Notes under the pieces: generated by a model
Seen by the model: only the letters and a program-made list of their open reading frames with translations
Databases searched by the model: none
Told to the model about the DNA's origin: nothing
Made by a program: the position numbers and the translations under genes
Shown: one piece after another, positions 15,787-25,330 of the stretch
Numbering within the stretch: the stretch's first letter is position 1
How the letters are laid out: the number at the start of each line of letters is the position of its first letter
NCBI RefSeq assembly: GCF_005250615.1
Contig: NZ_SULM01000003.1
Span: 1 to 64,000 of the forward strand
Length of the DNA stretch: 64,000 nucleotides
Source: Pseudomonas rhizoryzae
GTDB lineage: Bacteria; Pseudomonadota; Gammaproteobacteria; Pseudomonadales; Pseudomonadaceae
Direction: 5' to 3'

Positions 15787-17085
15787 TTACAGGTACTTGA
15801 ACAGGCTCAGCTGGGCGATCTTCACGAAGCTCTGCTGCGACGCCTGCAGCACGGTGTTCTGCAAGGCGTAGCGCGACAGGGCTTCAGGATAGTCGAGATC
15901 CTCGAGGTCCGACTGGACCGACTTGTTCACCAGCGTGACGTTGGCGATGAAGTCGCTGGTGGAGTCGATGACGTTCAAGCGTGCCCCGACCTTGCCGCGG
16001 ATGCTATCGACCTGGGTGTAGGCCGTGTCCAGGTTGCTCAAGGCCACGGCGGCGCTGTCGCGGATCTGGTAGCCCCCCTCGTTGCTGCTGTCGCCGTTCT
16101 CCAGGGCCTTGCGCAGGTCGGAGACCACGTTGAGCAGGCTGCGCTTTTCGTTGGCGGTGTCGCGGGTGATCTTGAATTCGTCCCCGGCAGCCGGGGCGCC
16201 ATCCAATTGCACCTTGACCCCACCATAGGTCACGAACCGACTGGTTTCCTGAGTGCTGCTCAGGCTGTCGGCCTTGAGCTGGCCAGCGGGTGGGTTGGCC
16301 GGATCGTAGGCAGCCCATTGCGCGGCGGTTGGCGCGTTCTTGAGATCGTAAATGACGTACTTCTTGTCATCCAGAAAATGGATGCCTATCCCATCGGTAC
16401 TGGCCGGCGGCGAACTGGCCGGGAAGGTGGAGTCGTAGGCGCCCTTGTCTTCCACCAGCCCCAGCGAAATCCGCCCGGTACCGGTGTTGGTCGCCGACTT
16501 GGCGGTGTCCACGCGGTTGGCGTTGAAGTTGTTCTCGAAGGCGTCCTTGCCGCTGTCGCTGATCGGCACGAAGGTGGAGCTGGCGATCTGCACACTGCGC
16601 TGCCCTTCGTCGCCGTTATAGCTGTAGGTGCCATCGGCATTGCGCACATAGGGCTGGGTATCGCCCATGGAGCCGGAGAACAGGTACTTGCCACTGGCAT
16701 CCTTGCTGTTGAGCAGATTCATCAATTCGTCTTCGCGCTCGCCGACCTCCTTGGCCAGAGAGGCCCGATCGGTCGGATCGAGAGCACCGTTGCCGGCCTG
16801 GACAGCGATCTCGCGGATACGGGTCAGCACGGTTTCCACCGAGGTCAGCATGGCCTCCTCGGTGTTCAGGCTGTTCTTGGCCGCGGTCATGCCGGTGTTG
16901 TACTGATCGTTGAGCGAGTTTTCCTGGCTCAGTTGCAAGAGCTTCACCGAGGCGACGGGATCGTCCGCTGGGGTGAGGATCTTCTTGCCGGTGCTGATCT
17001 GCTCCTGGGTACGGCTGACATCGCCATAGTTGCTCTGCAGGCCGGTGATGCCGTTGTTGAAAGCCTGGACAGTGGAAATGCGCAT
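15787..17085 (-). CDS. flgL: Flagellar hook-filament junction protein FlgL (HAP3)
   Basis: A 432-residue hook-associated protein that joins the hook (through FlgK) to the flagellin filament. The N-terminus MRISTVQAFNNGITGLQSNY and the helix with QEQISTGKKILTPADDPVAS are characteristic, as is the C-terminal NTVLQASQQSFVKIAQLSLF, which resembles flagellin D0. It is exported by the flagellar type III system with FlgN as chaperone. It follows flgK by 11 bp with an AAGGAA ribosome site and is the last gene of the flgF-L transcript. Confidence 0.95.
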   Translation of the reverse strand: MRISTVQAFNNGITGLQSNYGDVSRTQEQISTGKKILTPADDPVASVKLLQLSQENSLNDQYNTGMTAAKNSLNTEEAMLTSVETVLTRIREIAVQAGNGALDPTDRASLAKEVGEREDELMNLLNSKDASGKYLFSGSMGDTQPYVRNADGTYSYNGDEGQRSVQIASSTFVPISDSGKDAFENNFNANRVDTAKSATNTGTGRISLGLVEDKGAYDSTFPASSPPASTDGIGIHFLDDKKYVIYDLKNAPTAAQWAAYDPANPPAGQLKADSLSSTQETSRFVTYGGVKVQLDGAPAAGDEFKITRDTANEKRSLLNVVSDLRKALENGDSSNEGGYQIRDSAAVALSNLDTAYTQVDSIRGKVGARLNVIDSTSDFIANVTLVNKSVQSDLEDLDYPEALSRYALQNTVLQASQQSFVKIAQLSLFKYL

Positions 17086-17096
17086 GGGCGGGTTCC

Positions 17097-19136
17097 TTAT
17101 CTGAAGGCGCCGATCAGGGTATCGAACAGCGACTGGGCGATCTTGATGACCTGCGCAGAGGCGCCATAGTACTGCTGGAACTGGACGAGCTTGGCCGCTT
17201 CTTCGTCCAGGTTCACCGCGGACAGGGAGTCACGATTGTCCTCCGACTGCTTGAGCACGGTCTCACTGGCGGCGGAGTCCACCCGCACCTGGGCGGTCAG
17301 GGTGCCGACCCGCTCCACCAAGCCGCCATAGGCATTGTTGTAGGTGGTACCGGTAGTGCCATAGCCGCCCATGGTGTTCTTGGTTTGCAGGGCGACCAGA
17401 TTCAGGGCGTTGCGGTTATCGGACACGGCGCCGTTGTTGGTACCGAGGGTGAAGCTGTCACCGTCCTGCGGCACACCACTGATGTTGAATTCGTAGCTGT
17501 AGCTGTTGTTGGTGGTCGGGTCGGTGTATTGCAGCCTGAGCGTATTGGTCTGTCCGGAGGTCAGCCCAGTAGTGGACGGTGAGACGTAGCTCAGGGTGGC
17601 CCCCGTGGGCAGGGTCCCCGTCAGGGTGCCGGCGGTGGAATCGAAACTCAGCTTGATGCCGCTGCTGCCGAACAAGCGGCCCAGGTCGGCGGTGCTCACC
17701 GGCGAAGGGGCACTCTTGAGATCAGGCTGGGTGATGGCACCGGTGCCACGGTTGTTGGTGGTGCTGGCGGCCTTGGCGGTACCGGCGAAGCCCAGCTGAC
17801 TGGACTGGGCGAGATCAACGCTCATCTGCGCCGCCCCACGGCGGGTCGGCTGTAGGCTGAAGACGTCACCCGCCTGGGCCTTGGCCAGTTCGGCAGCGGT
17901 GAATTGCACCTTGAAACCCTGGTCGGTGCCGCTGGCATCGGCGAAGGTCAGAGTAACCGGGTCGGTACCGCTGCGGGTGACCGTGATGTTGGTGCTGTCG
18001 CTGACGCGCAGCGCCTTGAAGTTGGTACCGTCGAAATCCAGGCGATAGTCGCTGGGATTGAGCTTGGAGGTATCGGTGATGTTCAGCGTGGCGGTAGCCG
18101 AACCGAAGTTGGTCGAGCGACCCATCACCCGCAGGCCGGTGCTTTGACCGCCATTGATGTCACTGAACAGCGGCGAACCGGCATTGCCCGCCAAGTCCAA
18201 GCCCTGCCCGAGCTGTTTATTCACGGTGTCGGTCAGCGTGAGCGCCAATTGCCCCAGGCTATTGTAGGCATGATCCAGGGCGGTATCCCGGTAGGACAAA
18301 AGGCCACCCATCTCACCGCCATTGAGCTGCGAGGTGACGATTTGCGAGGTACTACCAGCCGTCAGAGTCACCTGGTAGCGCGACGGATCATCGGTGCCCG
18401 GCTGCGCGCTCAGGGTCGAGACATTGCTACCCACCACCAGCGGTTGGCCGGTACCCACGAAGAGATTCAGGGAGCCGTCATCCTGGCTGACCACCTGCAG
18501 ACCGACCATGCTGGACAGCTGCTTGATGGCCTGCTCGCGAGAATCGATGAGATCGTTGGGTGCCGCGCCCGCTGCCTTGGAACGGGCGATGGCGTCGTTC
18601 AGGCTGCCGACGGTCTTGGCCAGCGAATTGATCTGGCCACTGAGGGCCGACAGCTGGTCATTGATCTGGCCGTTCTGCTTGTCGATCTGGTCGTACAGCG
18701 TATTGAACGACTTGGCCAGGCCCTGCGCCTGGGCCAACACGGCCTCGCGCGCGGGCACCGAAGACGGATCCTGGGCGGCGGTCTGTAGCGTGGCGAAGAA
18801 CTTCTGCATCGCCGGGGTGATCCCGGTGGTGCTGTCCGAGAGCAGGCCATCGAGCTGGGAAATCTGCGTCTTGAAGCTCTGCAACTCGCTGTTCTGGCTA
18901 TTGGCGGTGCGTACCTGGCTGGTGAGGAAATCGCTGGCGAGACGGCGCACATCGACCGTCTGGGAGCCGGAGCCGATATAGCCCGAGCCACTGAACTGGG
19001 CGATATTGGTTTGTTGGACAGCTTCCTGGCGCGAATACCCCGGGGTATTGACGTTGGCGATGTTGTGACCGGTGACCGTCAGGGAATTCTGCGTCGAACG
19101 CAGGCCAGACAAACCGATGGAAAGTAGATCAGCCAT
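17097..19136 (-). CDS. flgK: Flagellar hook-associated protein FlgK (HAP1)
   Basis: A 679-residue protein that caps the hook and forms the first junction zone. The N-terminus MADLLSIGLSGLRSTQNSLT with HNIANVNTPGYSRQ is the classical axial-protein motif. The C-terminus EAAKLVQFQQYYGASAQVIK is the matching flagellar C-terminal helix. The central part is rich in Thr, Ser and Gly and variable. The ribosome site GAGGAG precedes the ATG, with 10 bp to the flgJ stop. Confidence 0.95.
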   Translation of the reverse strand: MADLLSIGLSGLRSTQNSLTVTGHNIANVNTPGYSRQEAVQQTNIAQFSGSGYIGSGSQTVDVRRLASDFLTSQVRTANSQNSELQSFKTQISQLDGLLSDSTTGITPAMQKFFATLQTAAQDPSSVPAREAVLAQAQGLAKSFNTLYDQIDKQNGQINDQLSALSGQINSLAKTVGSLNDAIARSKAAGAAPNDLIDSREQAIKQLSSMVGLQVVSQDDGSLNLFVGTGQPLVVGSNVSTLSAQPGTDDPSRYQVTLTAGSTSQIVTSQLNGGEMGGLLSYRDTALDHAYNSLGQLALTLTDTVNKQLGQGLDLAGNAGSPLFSDINGGQSTGLRVMGRSTNFGSATATLNITDTSKLNPSDYRLDFDGTNFKALRVSDSTNITVTRSGTDPVTLTFADASGTDQGFKVQFTAAELAKAQAGDVFSLQPTRRGAAQMSVDLAQSSQLGFAGTAKAASTTNNRGTGAITQPDLKSAPSPVSTADLGRLFGSSGIKLSFDSTAGTLTGTLPTGATLSYVSPSTTGLTSGQTNTLRLQYTDPTTNNSYSYEFNISGVPQDGDSFTLGTNNGAVSDNRNALNLVALQTKNTMGGYGTTGTTYNNAYGGLVERVGTLTAQVRVDSAASETVLKQSEDNRDSLSAVNLDEEAAKLVQFQQYYGASAQVIKIAQSLFDTLIGAFR

Positions 19137-19146
19137 GGGTCACTCC

Positions 19147-20367
19147 TCAGCCCCGCGACGACGGCCCGCCCAGGGAGGCGACCGTTTGGTAGGTATTCAT
19201 GTTGCGAGCGATCTGGATCACCTTGCGGGCGTATTGCGGATCGGTGGCGTAACCGGCCTGTTGCAGCCCCTGCATGAAGCGCTCGGAGTTGCCGTTGGTG
19301 GAGAGCGCCTTGTCGTAGCGGTCGTTGCTCTGCAGGAAGTTCACGTAATCGTGGAAGCTGTCGGCGAAGGAATCGTAGGTGCGGAATTTCTCGCTTTCCT
19401 TCACCGCCTTGCCATTGACGAACTCCTGGGTCACGGCCGTGGCGCTACCGCCATCCCAGCCGTGGGACTTGATGCCGAACAGGTTGTTGCTGTTGCTGCC
19501 ATCGGCCTGCTTGACCATGTGCTTACCCCACCCGGTTTCCAGCGCGGCCTGGGCCACCAGGTACTTGGGATCGACGCCCAGGCGCTTCGCCGCGGCTTCG
19601 GCCATCGGCATCATGGTGTCGACGAACTCCTGGCGGGTACGAAAGCGCGTCTTGCCGGTGGCGGCCGGGGTGCTATCGAGACCGGCCACGGCATCGTTCG
19701 CGGCAGCCGCCTTACCGGTTGACTGGGTAGCGTTCTGGCGCCAGGCGCTCTGCGCAGCGACCACGTCCTGGTAACTCTGCTTGAGAGCGGCGCCCTGCTC
19801 CGCCGCACCAGAAATGTTGGCAGCAGTGCGCTCGGCCAGGCGCCCGGGCAAAGCCAGACGGCGGGCGTTGAGCGCAGCGGATTCGTCACGCCCGGAAGCC
19901 GCGGTGGCAGCTGGCGTCAGACCGCGACTGCCGGCCTCGTTCAGCTTGGCGTTGCGGCCAGCGGCCAGCTGGCTTTCGGTCGGCGCGGCCTGACCCACCT
20001 GGGCGAAGGGATTGGGACGGGCCGAGGGTTGCGTGGTCTTGCTCAGCTGCCGCTCCAGGACATTGGCCAGGCCGATGCCGCCGCCGTCACGCGACAGCGA
20101 CACGGCCAATTGCTGGTCGTACATGTCCTGGTATTGTTTGGTGGTCTCGCTGGAAAAGGGGCTGTCCTTGTCCGCCAGTGCCTGGTTGGCGCTGCGCATG
20201 GACTTGAGCATCTGGTTCAGGAACAGCGACTCGAATTCGCCCGCGACCTTCTTGACGTTTTCCGCGCTGTCGCGATCCTTACCCTTCATCTGGGCCAACC
20301 GATTCAGGTCGGTGAAGGCCCCCGAATCCTTGACGTTACCGTAGTTGCCACCCAGACGAGATTCCAT
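19147..20367 (-). CDS. flgJ: Flagellar rod cap and muramidase FlgJ
   Basis: A 406-residue two-domain protein. Residues 1 to about 110 are the rod-capping domain (KKVAGEFESLFLNQMLKSMR, PFSSETTKQYQDMYDQQLA). The C-terminal part, about 235-400, is a peptidoglycan hydrolase of the glucosaminidase family (MPMAEAAAKRLGVDPKYLVA, then AALETGWGKH with the catalytic Glu) that opens the cell wall for the rod. An Ala/Ser/Arg-rich linker joins them. It lies between flgI and flgK in the usual order. Confidence 0.94.
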   Translation of the reverse strand: MESRLGGNYGNVKDSGAFTDLNRLAQMKGKDRDSAENVKKVAGEFESLFLNQMLKSMRSANQALADKDSPFSSETTKQYQDMYDQQLAVSLSRDGGGIGLANVLERQLSKTTQPSARPNPFAQVGQAAPTESQLAAGRNAKLNEAGSRGLTPAATAASGRDESAALNARRLALPGRLAERTAANISGAAEQGAALKQSYQDVVAAQSAWRQNATQSTGKAAAANDAVAGLDSTPAATGKTRFRTRQEFVDTMMPMAEAAAKRLGVDPKYLVAQAALETGWGKHMVKQADGSNSNNLFGIKSHGWDGGSATAVTQEFVNGKAVKESEKFRTYDSFADSFHDYVNFLQSNDRYDKALSTNGNSERFMQGLQQAGYATDPQYARKVIQIARNMNTYQTVASLGGPSSRG

Positions 20368-20379
20368 CGCCCGCTCTCC

Positions 20380-21480
20380 TTAAATTACGATCAGATCAGC
20401 CTGCAAGGCGCCGGCCTGTTTCAACGCTTCGAGAATGGCGACCAGGTCGCTGGGCGCTGCGCCCACCTGATTCACCGCCCTCACGATCTCATCCAACGTG
20501 GTACCCGGCCCGAACTTGAACATCGGCTTCGCCTCCTGTTTGGCCTTGACGGTCGACTGCGGCGTTACCACGGTCTGACCACCCGACAAGGGGTTGGGCT
20601 GGCTCACCTGGGGGTCCTCGCTGATGGTCACGGTCAGGCTGCCCTGAGTCACCGCGGCCGGCGAGACCTTGACGTTCTGGCCGATGACGATGGTCCCGGT
20701 ACGGGAGTTGACGATGACCTTGGCCACCGCCTGCCCCGGGTCCACTTCCATGTTCTCCAGGATCGACATGTAGTCGACGCGCTGGCTGGGATCCACCGGT
20801 GCCGTGACGCGAATCGACCCGGCATCGATAGCGGATGCAACGCCCGCGCCAAGTGTCTCGTTGATCTTGTCGACGACCCGCTTGGCCGTGGTGAAGTCAC
20901 TGCGCTTGAGGTCTAGGACGATGCTATTGCCCTGATCGAAACCGCTCGGCACCGGCCGCTCGACGGTCGCGCCGTTTGGAATGCGCCCAGACGACGGAAC
21001 GTTGACGGTGATCTTCGAGCCATCGCGGCCTTCGGCGTCAAAACCCCCTACCACCAGGTTGCCTTGAGCGACGGCATAGATCTGGCCGTCGATGCCCTTG
21101 AGCGGCGACAGCAGCAGACTGCCGCCGCGCAGGCTCTTGGCATTGCCGATGGAGGACACCGTGATGTCGATGGTCTGGCCCGGCTTGGCGAAGGCCGGCA
21201 GGTCGGCATGGATGGAGACCGCCGCCACGTTCTTGAGCTGCGCCGTGGTACCCGGCGGCACCTTGATGCCGAACTGGGCGAGCATGTTGTTGAAGGTCTG
21301 GACGGTGAACGGCGTCTGGGTGGTCTGGTCACCGGTACCCGGCAAGCCCACCACCAGGCCATAGCCGATCAGTTGGTTGGTCCGGACGCCCTGGATGTCG
21401 GCGATGTCCTTGAGACGATCCGCCTGGGCCAGGGGCATGACCAGGGCCAGGGCGGCAGCGACGATGAGAGTCTTGAACAT
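20380..21480 (-). CDS. flgI: Flagellar P-ring protein FlgI
   Basis: A 366-residue periplasmic protein that polymerises into the P ring around the rod. It has a Sec signal peptide ([20 protein letters not shown], cleaved before [10 protein letters not shown]). The conserved [19 protein letters not shown] and the C-terminal [19 protein letters not shown] are present. The ATG at 21480 is preferred over the one at 21489 because AAGGA is correctly spaced only from 21480. It is 11 bp from the flgH stop. Confidence 0.95.
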   Translation of the reverse strand: MFKTLIVAAALALVMPLAQADRLKDIADIQGVRTNQLIGYGLVVGLPGTGDQTTQTPFTVQTFNNMLAQFGIKVPPGTTAQLKNVAAVSIHADLPAFAKPGQTIDITVSSIGNAKSLRGGSLLLSPLKGIDGQIYAVAQGNLVVGGFDAEGRDGSKITVNVPSSGRIPNGATVERPVPSGFDQGNSIVLDLKRSDFTTAKRVVDKINETLGAGVASAIDAGSIRVTAPVDPSQRVDYMSILENMEVDPGQAVAKVIVNSRTGTIVIGQNVKVSPAAVTQGSLTVTISEDPQVSQPNPLSGGQTVVTPQSTVKAKQEAKPMFKFGPGTTLDEIVRAVNQVGAAPSDLVAILEALKQAGALQADLIVI

Positions 21481-21491
21481 GGCGCTCATCC

Positions 21492-22187
21492 TTAGAACGG
21501 CATCAACGGGCTGCCGAAGAACTGGCTCAACCAGCCGGGCTGGCTGGCGTCGGCGAAGGCACCGGTCCCCGAATAGGTGATCCGCGCATCGGCCACGCGG
21601 GTGGACGAGACGGTGTTGTCAGTGGCGATGTCGTCGGCGCGAACCATGCCCTGGATGCGCATCAGTTCGTTGCCGGTGTTGAGGGTCAGCCACTTCTCAC
21701 CGCGGACCACTAGGATGCCGTTGGGCAGCACCTCGGCGATGGTCACGGTCAACGAACCGGACAGGCTGTTGCCCTGGGCCGCCGTGGACTTGCCGGTGTT
21801 GGAGCGGTTGCCGGAGAAACCGGCGTCCAGGCTAAGATCGCCGTCGCCCAGGGGATTGGGTACCGATGGCTTTGCACCGAACAGCGAGGTCAGCCCAAGG
21901 GTCGCCTTGCTGTTCTTGGCGACGTCGGAGCTGGCGTTCTTGCTGGCCTGGGTCTTCTCCTGCAGGGTCACGGTGATGATGTCACCCACGCGGAAGGCCT
22001 TGCGATCGGTATAGAGGTTCTGCTCGAACCCCGATTGGAAGATGGCACCGTTGTTCTGCGCCGCCGGCACCGGCGTGCGCGGCAGGACCGGCGCGTAGTA
22101 GGGATCGTCCGGCTTGGCGGCCGGGGCTACGCATCCTGCGAGTACGAGCGCTCCGAAAAGCGGGGCGACGGCGAACAGAGGTTTCAT
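21492..22187 (-). CDS. flgH: Flagellar L-ring lipoprotein FlgH
   Basis: A 231-residue outer-membrane lipoprotein forming the L ring. The signal peptide ends in the lipobox LAGC with the lipidated Cys18. The mature part shows the family segment [19 protein letters not shown] and ends near [19 protein letters not shown]. The ATG at 22187 is chosen because GAGGAA is well placed; an in-frame GTG at 22202 is less likely. The flgG stop is 21 bp upstream. Confidence 0.95.
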   Translation of the reverse strand: MKPLFAVAPLFGALVLAGCVAPAAKPDDPYYAPVLPRTPVPAAQNNGAIFQSGFEQNLYTDRKAFRVGDIITVTLQEKTQASKNASSDVAKNSKATLGLTSLFGAKPSVPNPLGDGDLSLDAGFSGNRSNTGKSTAAQGNSLSGSLTVTIAEVLPNGILVVRGEKWLTLNTGNELMRIQGMVRADDIATDNTVSSTRVADARITYSGTGAFADASQPGWLSQFFGSPLMPF

Positions 22188-22208
22188 GGAGCGCTTCCTC
22201 ACAGGGGA

Positions 22209-22994
22209 TTAAAGCTGCTGGGTAACGAAGCCGAGCATCTGATCGGCAGTGGAAATGACCTTGGAATTCATCTCGTAGGCGCGCTGGGTGGTGATCATGT
22301 TCACCAACTCCTCGACGGTGCTCACGTTGGAGTTTTCCAAGGTGCTCTGCAGCACGGTGCCGAGGCCGTTCAGACCCGGCGTGCCGACCTGGGGCGCACC
22401 GCTGGAAGCGGTCTCGCTGAACAGGTTCTGGCCCACGGCCTGGAGACCGCCCGGGTTGACGAACTGGGCGATCTGCAGGTTGCCGATGACCTGCGGTGCG
22501 GCCTGGCCAGCGGTAGTGACCGACACGGTGCCGTCCTCGCCGACGGTAAAGGTCTTGGTGTCGGCCGGCAGCACTATGGCGGGCTGCAGCGCGAAGCCAT
22601 TGGCGGTGACGAGCTGGCCATCGGCGTTCAGGTGGAAGGTACCGTCACGGGTGTAGTTGATGGTCCCGTCGGGCATGGTCACCTGGAAGAAACCATCGCC
22701 GTTGATGGCCATGTCCAGTGGCTGGTCGGTGGTCTGCAGCGAACCTTCGGTAAAGTTCTTCTGGGTGCCGACGATGCGCACACCGGTACCCAGCTGCAGG
22801 CCGGAGGGCAACTGATTGTCCTGGGTGGACTGGGCGCCCGGCTGGCGACGGATCTGGTACAGCAGGTCCTGGAACTCGGCACGATCGCGCTTGAAGCCGG
22901 TGGTGGAGACGTTGGCCAGGTTGTTGGAAATGGTGGTGAGGTTCATGTCCTGGGCGGACAGACCGGTCTTGGCGACCCACAGAGACGACATCAT
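22209..22994 (-). CDS. flgG: Flagellar distal rod protein FlgG
   Basis: A 261-residue axial protein of the distal rod. The N-terminal SLWVAKTGLSAQDMNLTTIS and NNLANVSTTGFKRDRAEFQD are near-invariant in FlgG, and the C-terminus ITTQRAYEMNSKVISTADQM matches the axial C-terminal domain. Two adjacent ATG codons (22994, 22991) follow a GAGGAA ribosome site; the first is used here. It lies 46 bp downstream of flgF. Confidence 0.96.
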   Translation of the reverse strand: MMSSLWVAKTGLSAQDMNLTTISNNLANVSTTGFKRDRAEFQDLLYQIRRQPGAQSTQDNQLPSGLQLGTGVRIVGTQKNFTEGSLQTTDQPLDMAINGDGFFQVTMPDGTINYTRDGTFHLNADGQLVTANGFALQPAIVLPADTKTFTVGEDGTVSVTTAGQAAPQVIGNLQIAQFVNPGGLQAVGQNLFSETASSGAPQVGTPGLNGLGTVLQSTLENSNVSTVEELVNMITTQRAYEMNSKVISTADQMLGFVTQQL

Positions 22995-23040
22995 GATGGT
23001 ATTCCTCGAAGTGCCGGTTTTACGTCGGCGCTAGCCGTTA

Positions 23041-23784
23041 TCAGGAGAATTGCAAAACCTTTGCCATCGCCGCGTCGTTGTCTTCCGCGCTGCGCATCAT
23101 CTTCACTTGCAGCTCGAACTGGCGAGACAGCGACAGGATCGAGGTCATCTCCTCAGCCGCATTGACGTTGCTCGACTCGACGAAGCCGGAGACCAAGGAG
23201 ACGTTGGCATCCGCGGGCGGGGCGGCCTGCCCCTGCTTCATGTGCAGCAGGCCATCGAGCCCCTTCTCCATCTGCTTGGTATCGGGATTGACCAGCTTGA
23301 TGCGGTCGACCTGCGCCAGCGCATTGGGCGCCTGGCCCATGCCGCGGATGGTGATGCTGCCGTCCTGGCCGATCTCCACCTTGGAGGCGGGCGGCACGGC
23401 AATCGGACCGCCATTGCCGAGCACCGGCAAACCGTTGCCGGTGCGCAACATGCCCAGGGGGTCGATCTGCAGGCTGGAGGTGCGCACATAGGCTTCCTTG
23501 CCGGAGGGATCCTGGACGGCAACGAAGCCCGGCCCCTGGATGGCAACGTCCAGGTCACGCCCGGTCTCCTGCAGCGCGCCGGGGGTGAAGTCCGTCGCCG
23601 GCCGCTCGCTCATGGAGTAGACGCGCGAGGGCATGGTCTCGCCGAACACCTGCATCGAGCGCGCCTGCTCGAGATCCTTGCGAAAGCCCGACGTCGAGAC
23701 GTTGGCCAGGTTGTTGGCGTGGGCGCGCTGGGCCATCTCGTTCTGGCTGGCGCCGGTCATGGCGACGTACAGCAGCTTGTCCAT
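23041..23784 (-). CDS. flgF: Flagellar proximal rod protein FlgF
   Basis: A 247-residue rod protein with MDKLLYVAMTGASQNEMAQR and NNLANVSTSGFRKDLEQARS at the N-terminus and an axial C-terminal domain (NAAEEMTSILSLSRQFELQV). It is the first gene of the flgFGHIJKL transcript. An RpoN promoter lies about 55 bp upstream and an inverted repeat lies in the leader. Confidence 0.95.
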   Translation of the reverse strand: MDKLLYVAMTGASQNEMAQRAHANNLANVSTSGFRKDLEQARSMQVFGETMPSRVYSMSERPATDFTPGALQETGRDLDVAIQGPGFVAVQDPSGKEAYVRTSSLQIDPLGMLRTGNGLPVLGNGGPIAVPPASKVEIGQDGSITIRGMGQAPNALAQVDRIKLVNPDTKQMEKGLDGLLHMKQGQAAPPADANVSLVSGFVESSNVNAAEEMTSILSLSRQFELQVKMMRSAEDNDAAMAKVLQFS

Positions 23785-23797
23785 CTGATCCTCCGAC

Positions 23798-23814
23798 GGC
23801 GGCAGATTGCCGCC
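23798..23814 (-). other. Leader hairpin upstream of flgF
   Basis: GGCGGCA (23798-23804), three bases, then TGCCGCC (23808-23814) form a perfect 7-bp stem in the flgF leader, a few bases upstream of the GGAGGA ribosome site. A regulatory role is possible but unproven. Confidence 0.4.
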
Positions 23815-23838
23815 AAAACCTACGTTCGGAGGGTCTTT

Positions 23839-23854
23839 AGCAAGCGCCGTTCCA
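23839..23854 (-). promoter_or_regulatory. Sigma-54 (RpoN) promoter of flgF operon
   Basis: On the minus strand TGGAACG-GCGC-TTGCT matches the RpoN consensus TGGCACG-N4-TTGCW at all but one position, with the GG and GC dinucleotides correctly spaced. In Pseudomonas this operon is known to need RpoN with the FleQ/FleR activators. Confidence 0.88.
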
Positions 23855-23892
23855 GAAAAATAAAATCTTTATAAAACAGTAATTTGAAAATT

Positions 23893-23918
23893 AAAAAGCC
23901 TCCCGAAGGAGGCTTTTT
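23893..23918 (-). terminator. Terminator after flgE
   Basis: An 11-bp perfect stem (AAAAAGCCTCC / GGAGGCTTTTT) with loop CGAA, flanked by A/T runs that make it functional on both strands. It lies 37 bp past the flgE stop and separates flgBCDE from the RpoN promoter of flgF. Confidence 0.93.
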
Positions 23919-23954
23919 CTGGCAGCGGGTCGCACCGCCGTCAGAGAAACGACA

Positions 23955-25304
23955 TCAACGCAGGTTAATGATCGTCTGGGTGATGGCGTTCTCGGTCTCG
24001 ATGGTCTTGGCGTTTGCCTGATAGTTGCGCTGCGCCACGATCATGTTGACCAACTGGCTGGAGATATCGACGTTGGAAGACTCCAAGGCGCCTGCCTGCA
24101 AAGCACCCAGGGTGCCAGACCGTGGCGTTCCTACCACAGGCTGGCCCGACTCCGAGGACTCGACCCAGGAGGTCTTACCCACCGGTGTCAAACCCTGGAC
24201 ATTGGCGAAGTTGGCCAGAATGACTTGGCCCTGCACCTTGGATTGGCCATTGGTGTAGCGGGCGAAGATCTGCCCGGTATCATCGACCTCCAAGCCAGAC
24301 AGCTGGCCAGTGGTATAACCATCCTGATTGACGCTGGTCACAGCAAAGGAGCTGCTGTATTGGGTGGACCCGCGCATATCGATCGTGATACCCGCAGCGT
24401 TAGCCGTGGCACCATTGGACGACCAGACTGCGGGCGTACCCCCATTGGAGATCGCCGGAACCCAGTCCTTCAGGTTGAGCACCCCTTCGAAGGCTCCCGA
24501 GGACGCATTGTTGACCTTGGTCAGATCGGTAGAATCGATATTGGCGCCATCCAAGGCTCCACTACTGGTGAAGGGCAGCTTCACCGTATAAGGCGTAGCA
24601 ATCTTGGTGGTGGCATCCTCCTTGGTCGGATCCCCTGGATTACGCCCATCGATCAGTACGTTCATGGTCCAGCTGTTGTTGCTGTCCTTGACGAAATATT
24701 GCGAAAGCACGTGGGCATTACCCTGGCTGTCGTAAATACTCACCGAGGTGGAAGAGTTGTAGCTGGTCGGATCAGTCGGGTTGAATGGTGTCGTAGTAGG
24801 GGTCGTATTGGTCGAGTTCAGGTTCACCGTCTGCTTCATGGAGCTAGTGGGCTTGGGCGCTTGGCTCGCCGTCTCTACCCGCAGATCACTTCGTACACCC
24901 GGCTGCAGCAGACCCTCGGCATTAGTGGTGTAACCCTGCAGCCGATAGTTGTTGTTATCGACGATGTAACCGTCTTTGTCTGTACCGAAATAACCCGCCC
25001 GGGTGTATTGGACAGCCCCGTTATTGCTGGTCATGAAGAAGCCGTTGCCATTGACCCCCATGTCCAGCGCATTCTGGGTGTAATCGATGGTGCCCTGGTT
25101 GAACAGCTGGCCGACGTTGCCGAGCAGCACGCCACTGCCCTGGGCGTTCCTGCCGGTACCCAGTACCGAGGCGGCATAGAGATCCTGGAACTCGGCGCGC
25201 GACTGCTTGAAGCCCACAGTGCTGGCGTTGGCGATGTTGTTGCCGGTGATGTTGAGGTCACTGGACGCGGCTTTGATGCCACTCAAACCAATATTGAAAG
25301 ACAT
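23955..25304 (-). CDS. flgE: Flagellar hook protein FlgE
   Basis: A 449-residue hook subunit. The N-terminus MSFNIGLSGIKAASSDLNIT with NNIANASTVGFKQSRAEFQD and the C-terminus VDISSQLVNMIVAQRNYQAN are the conserved axial ends. The middle (about residues 150-330) is rich in Thr, Asn and Ser, less GC-rich than its neighbours, and corresponds to the surface-exposed hypervariable part of the hook. It ends just before a strong terminator, closing the flgBCDE transcript. Confidence 0.95.
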   Translation of the reverse strand: MSFNIGLSGIKAASSDLNITGNNIANASTVGFKQSRAEFQDLYAASVLGTGRNAQGSGVLLGNVGQLFNQGTIDYTQNALDMGVNGNGFFMTSNNGAVQYTRAGYFGTDKDGYIVDNNNYRLQGYTTNAEGLLQPGVRSDLRVETASQAPKPTSSMKQTVNLNSTNTTPTTTPFNPTDPTSYNSSTSVSIYDSQGNAHVLSQYFVKDSNNSWTMNVLIDGRNPGDPTKEDATTKIATPYTVKLPFTSSGALDGANIDSTDLTKVNNASSGAFEGVLNLKDWVPAISNGGTPAVWSSNGATANAAGITIDMRGSTQYSSSFAVTSVNQDGYTTGQLSGLEVDDTGQIFARYTNGQSKVQGQVILANFANVQGLTPVGKTSWVESSESGQPVVGTPRSGTLGALQAGALESSNVDISSQLVNMIVAQRNYQANAKTIETENAITQTIINLR

Positions 25305-25330
25305 GCTGGATTCCTCTCTTGCGCCGCGCC

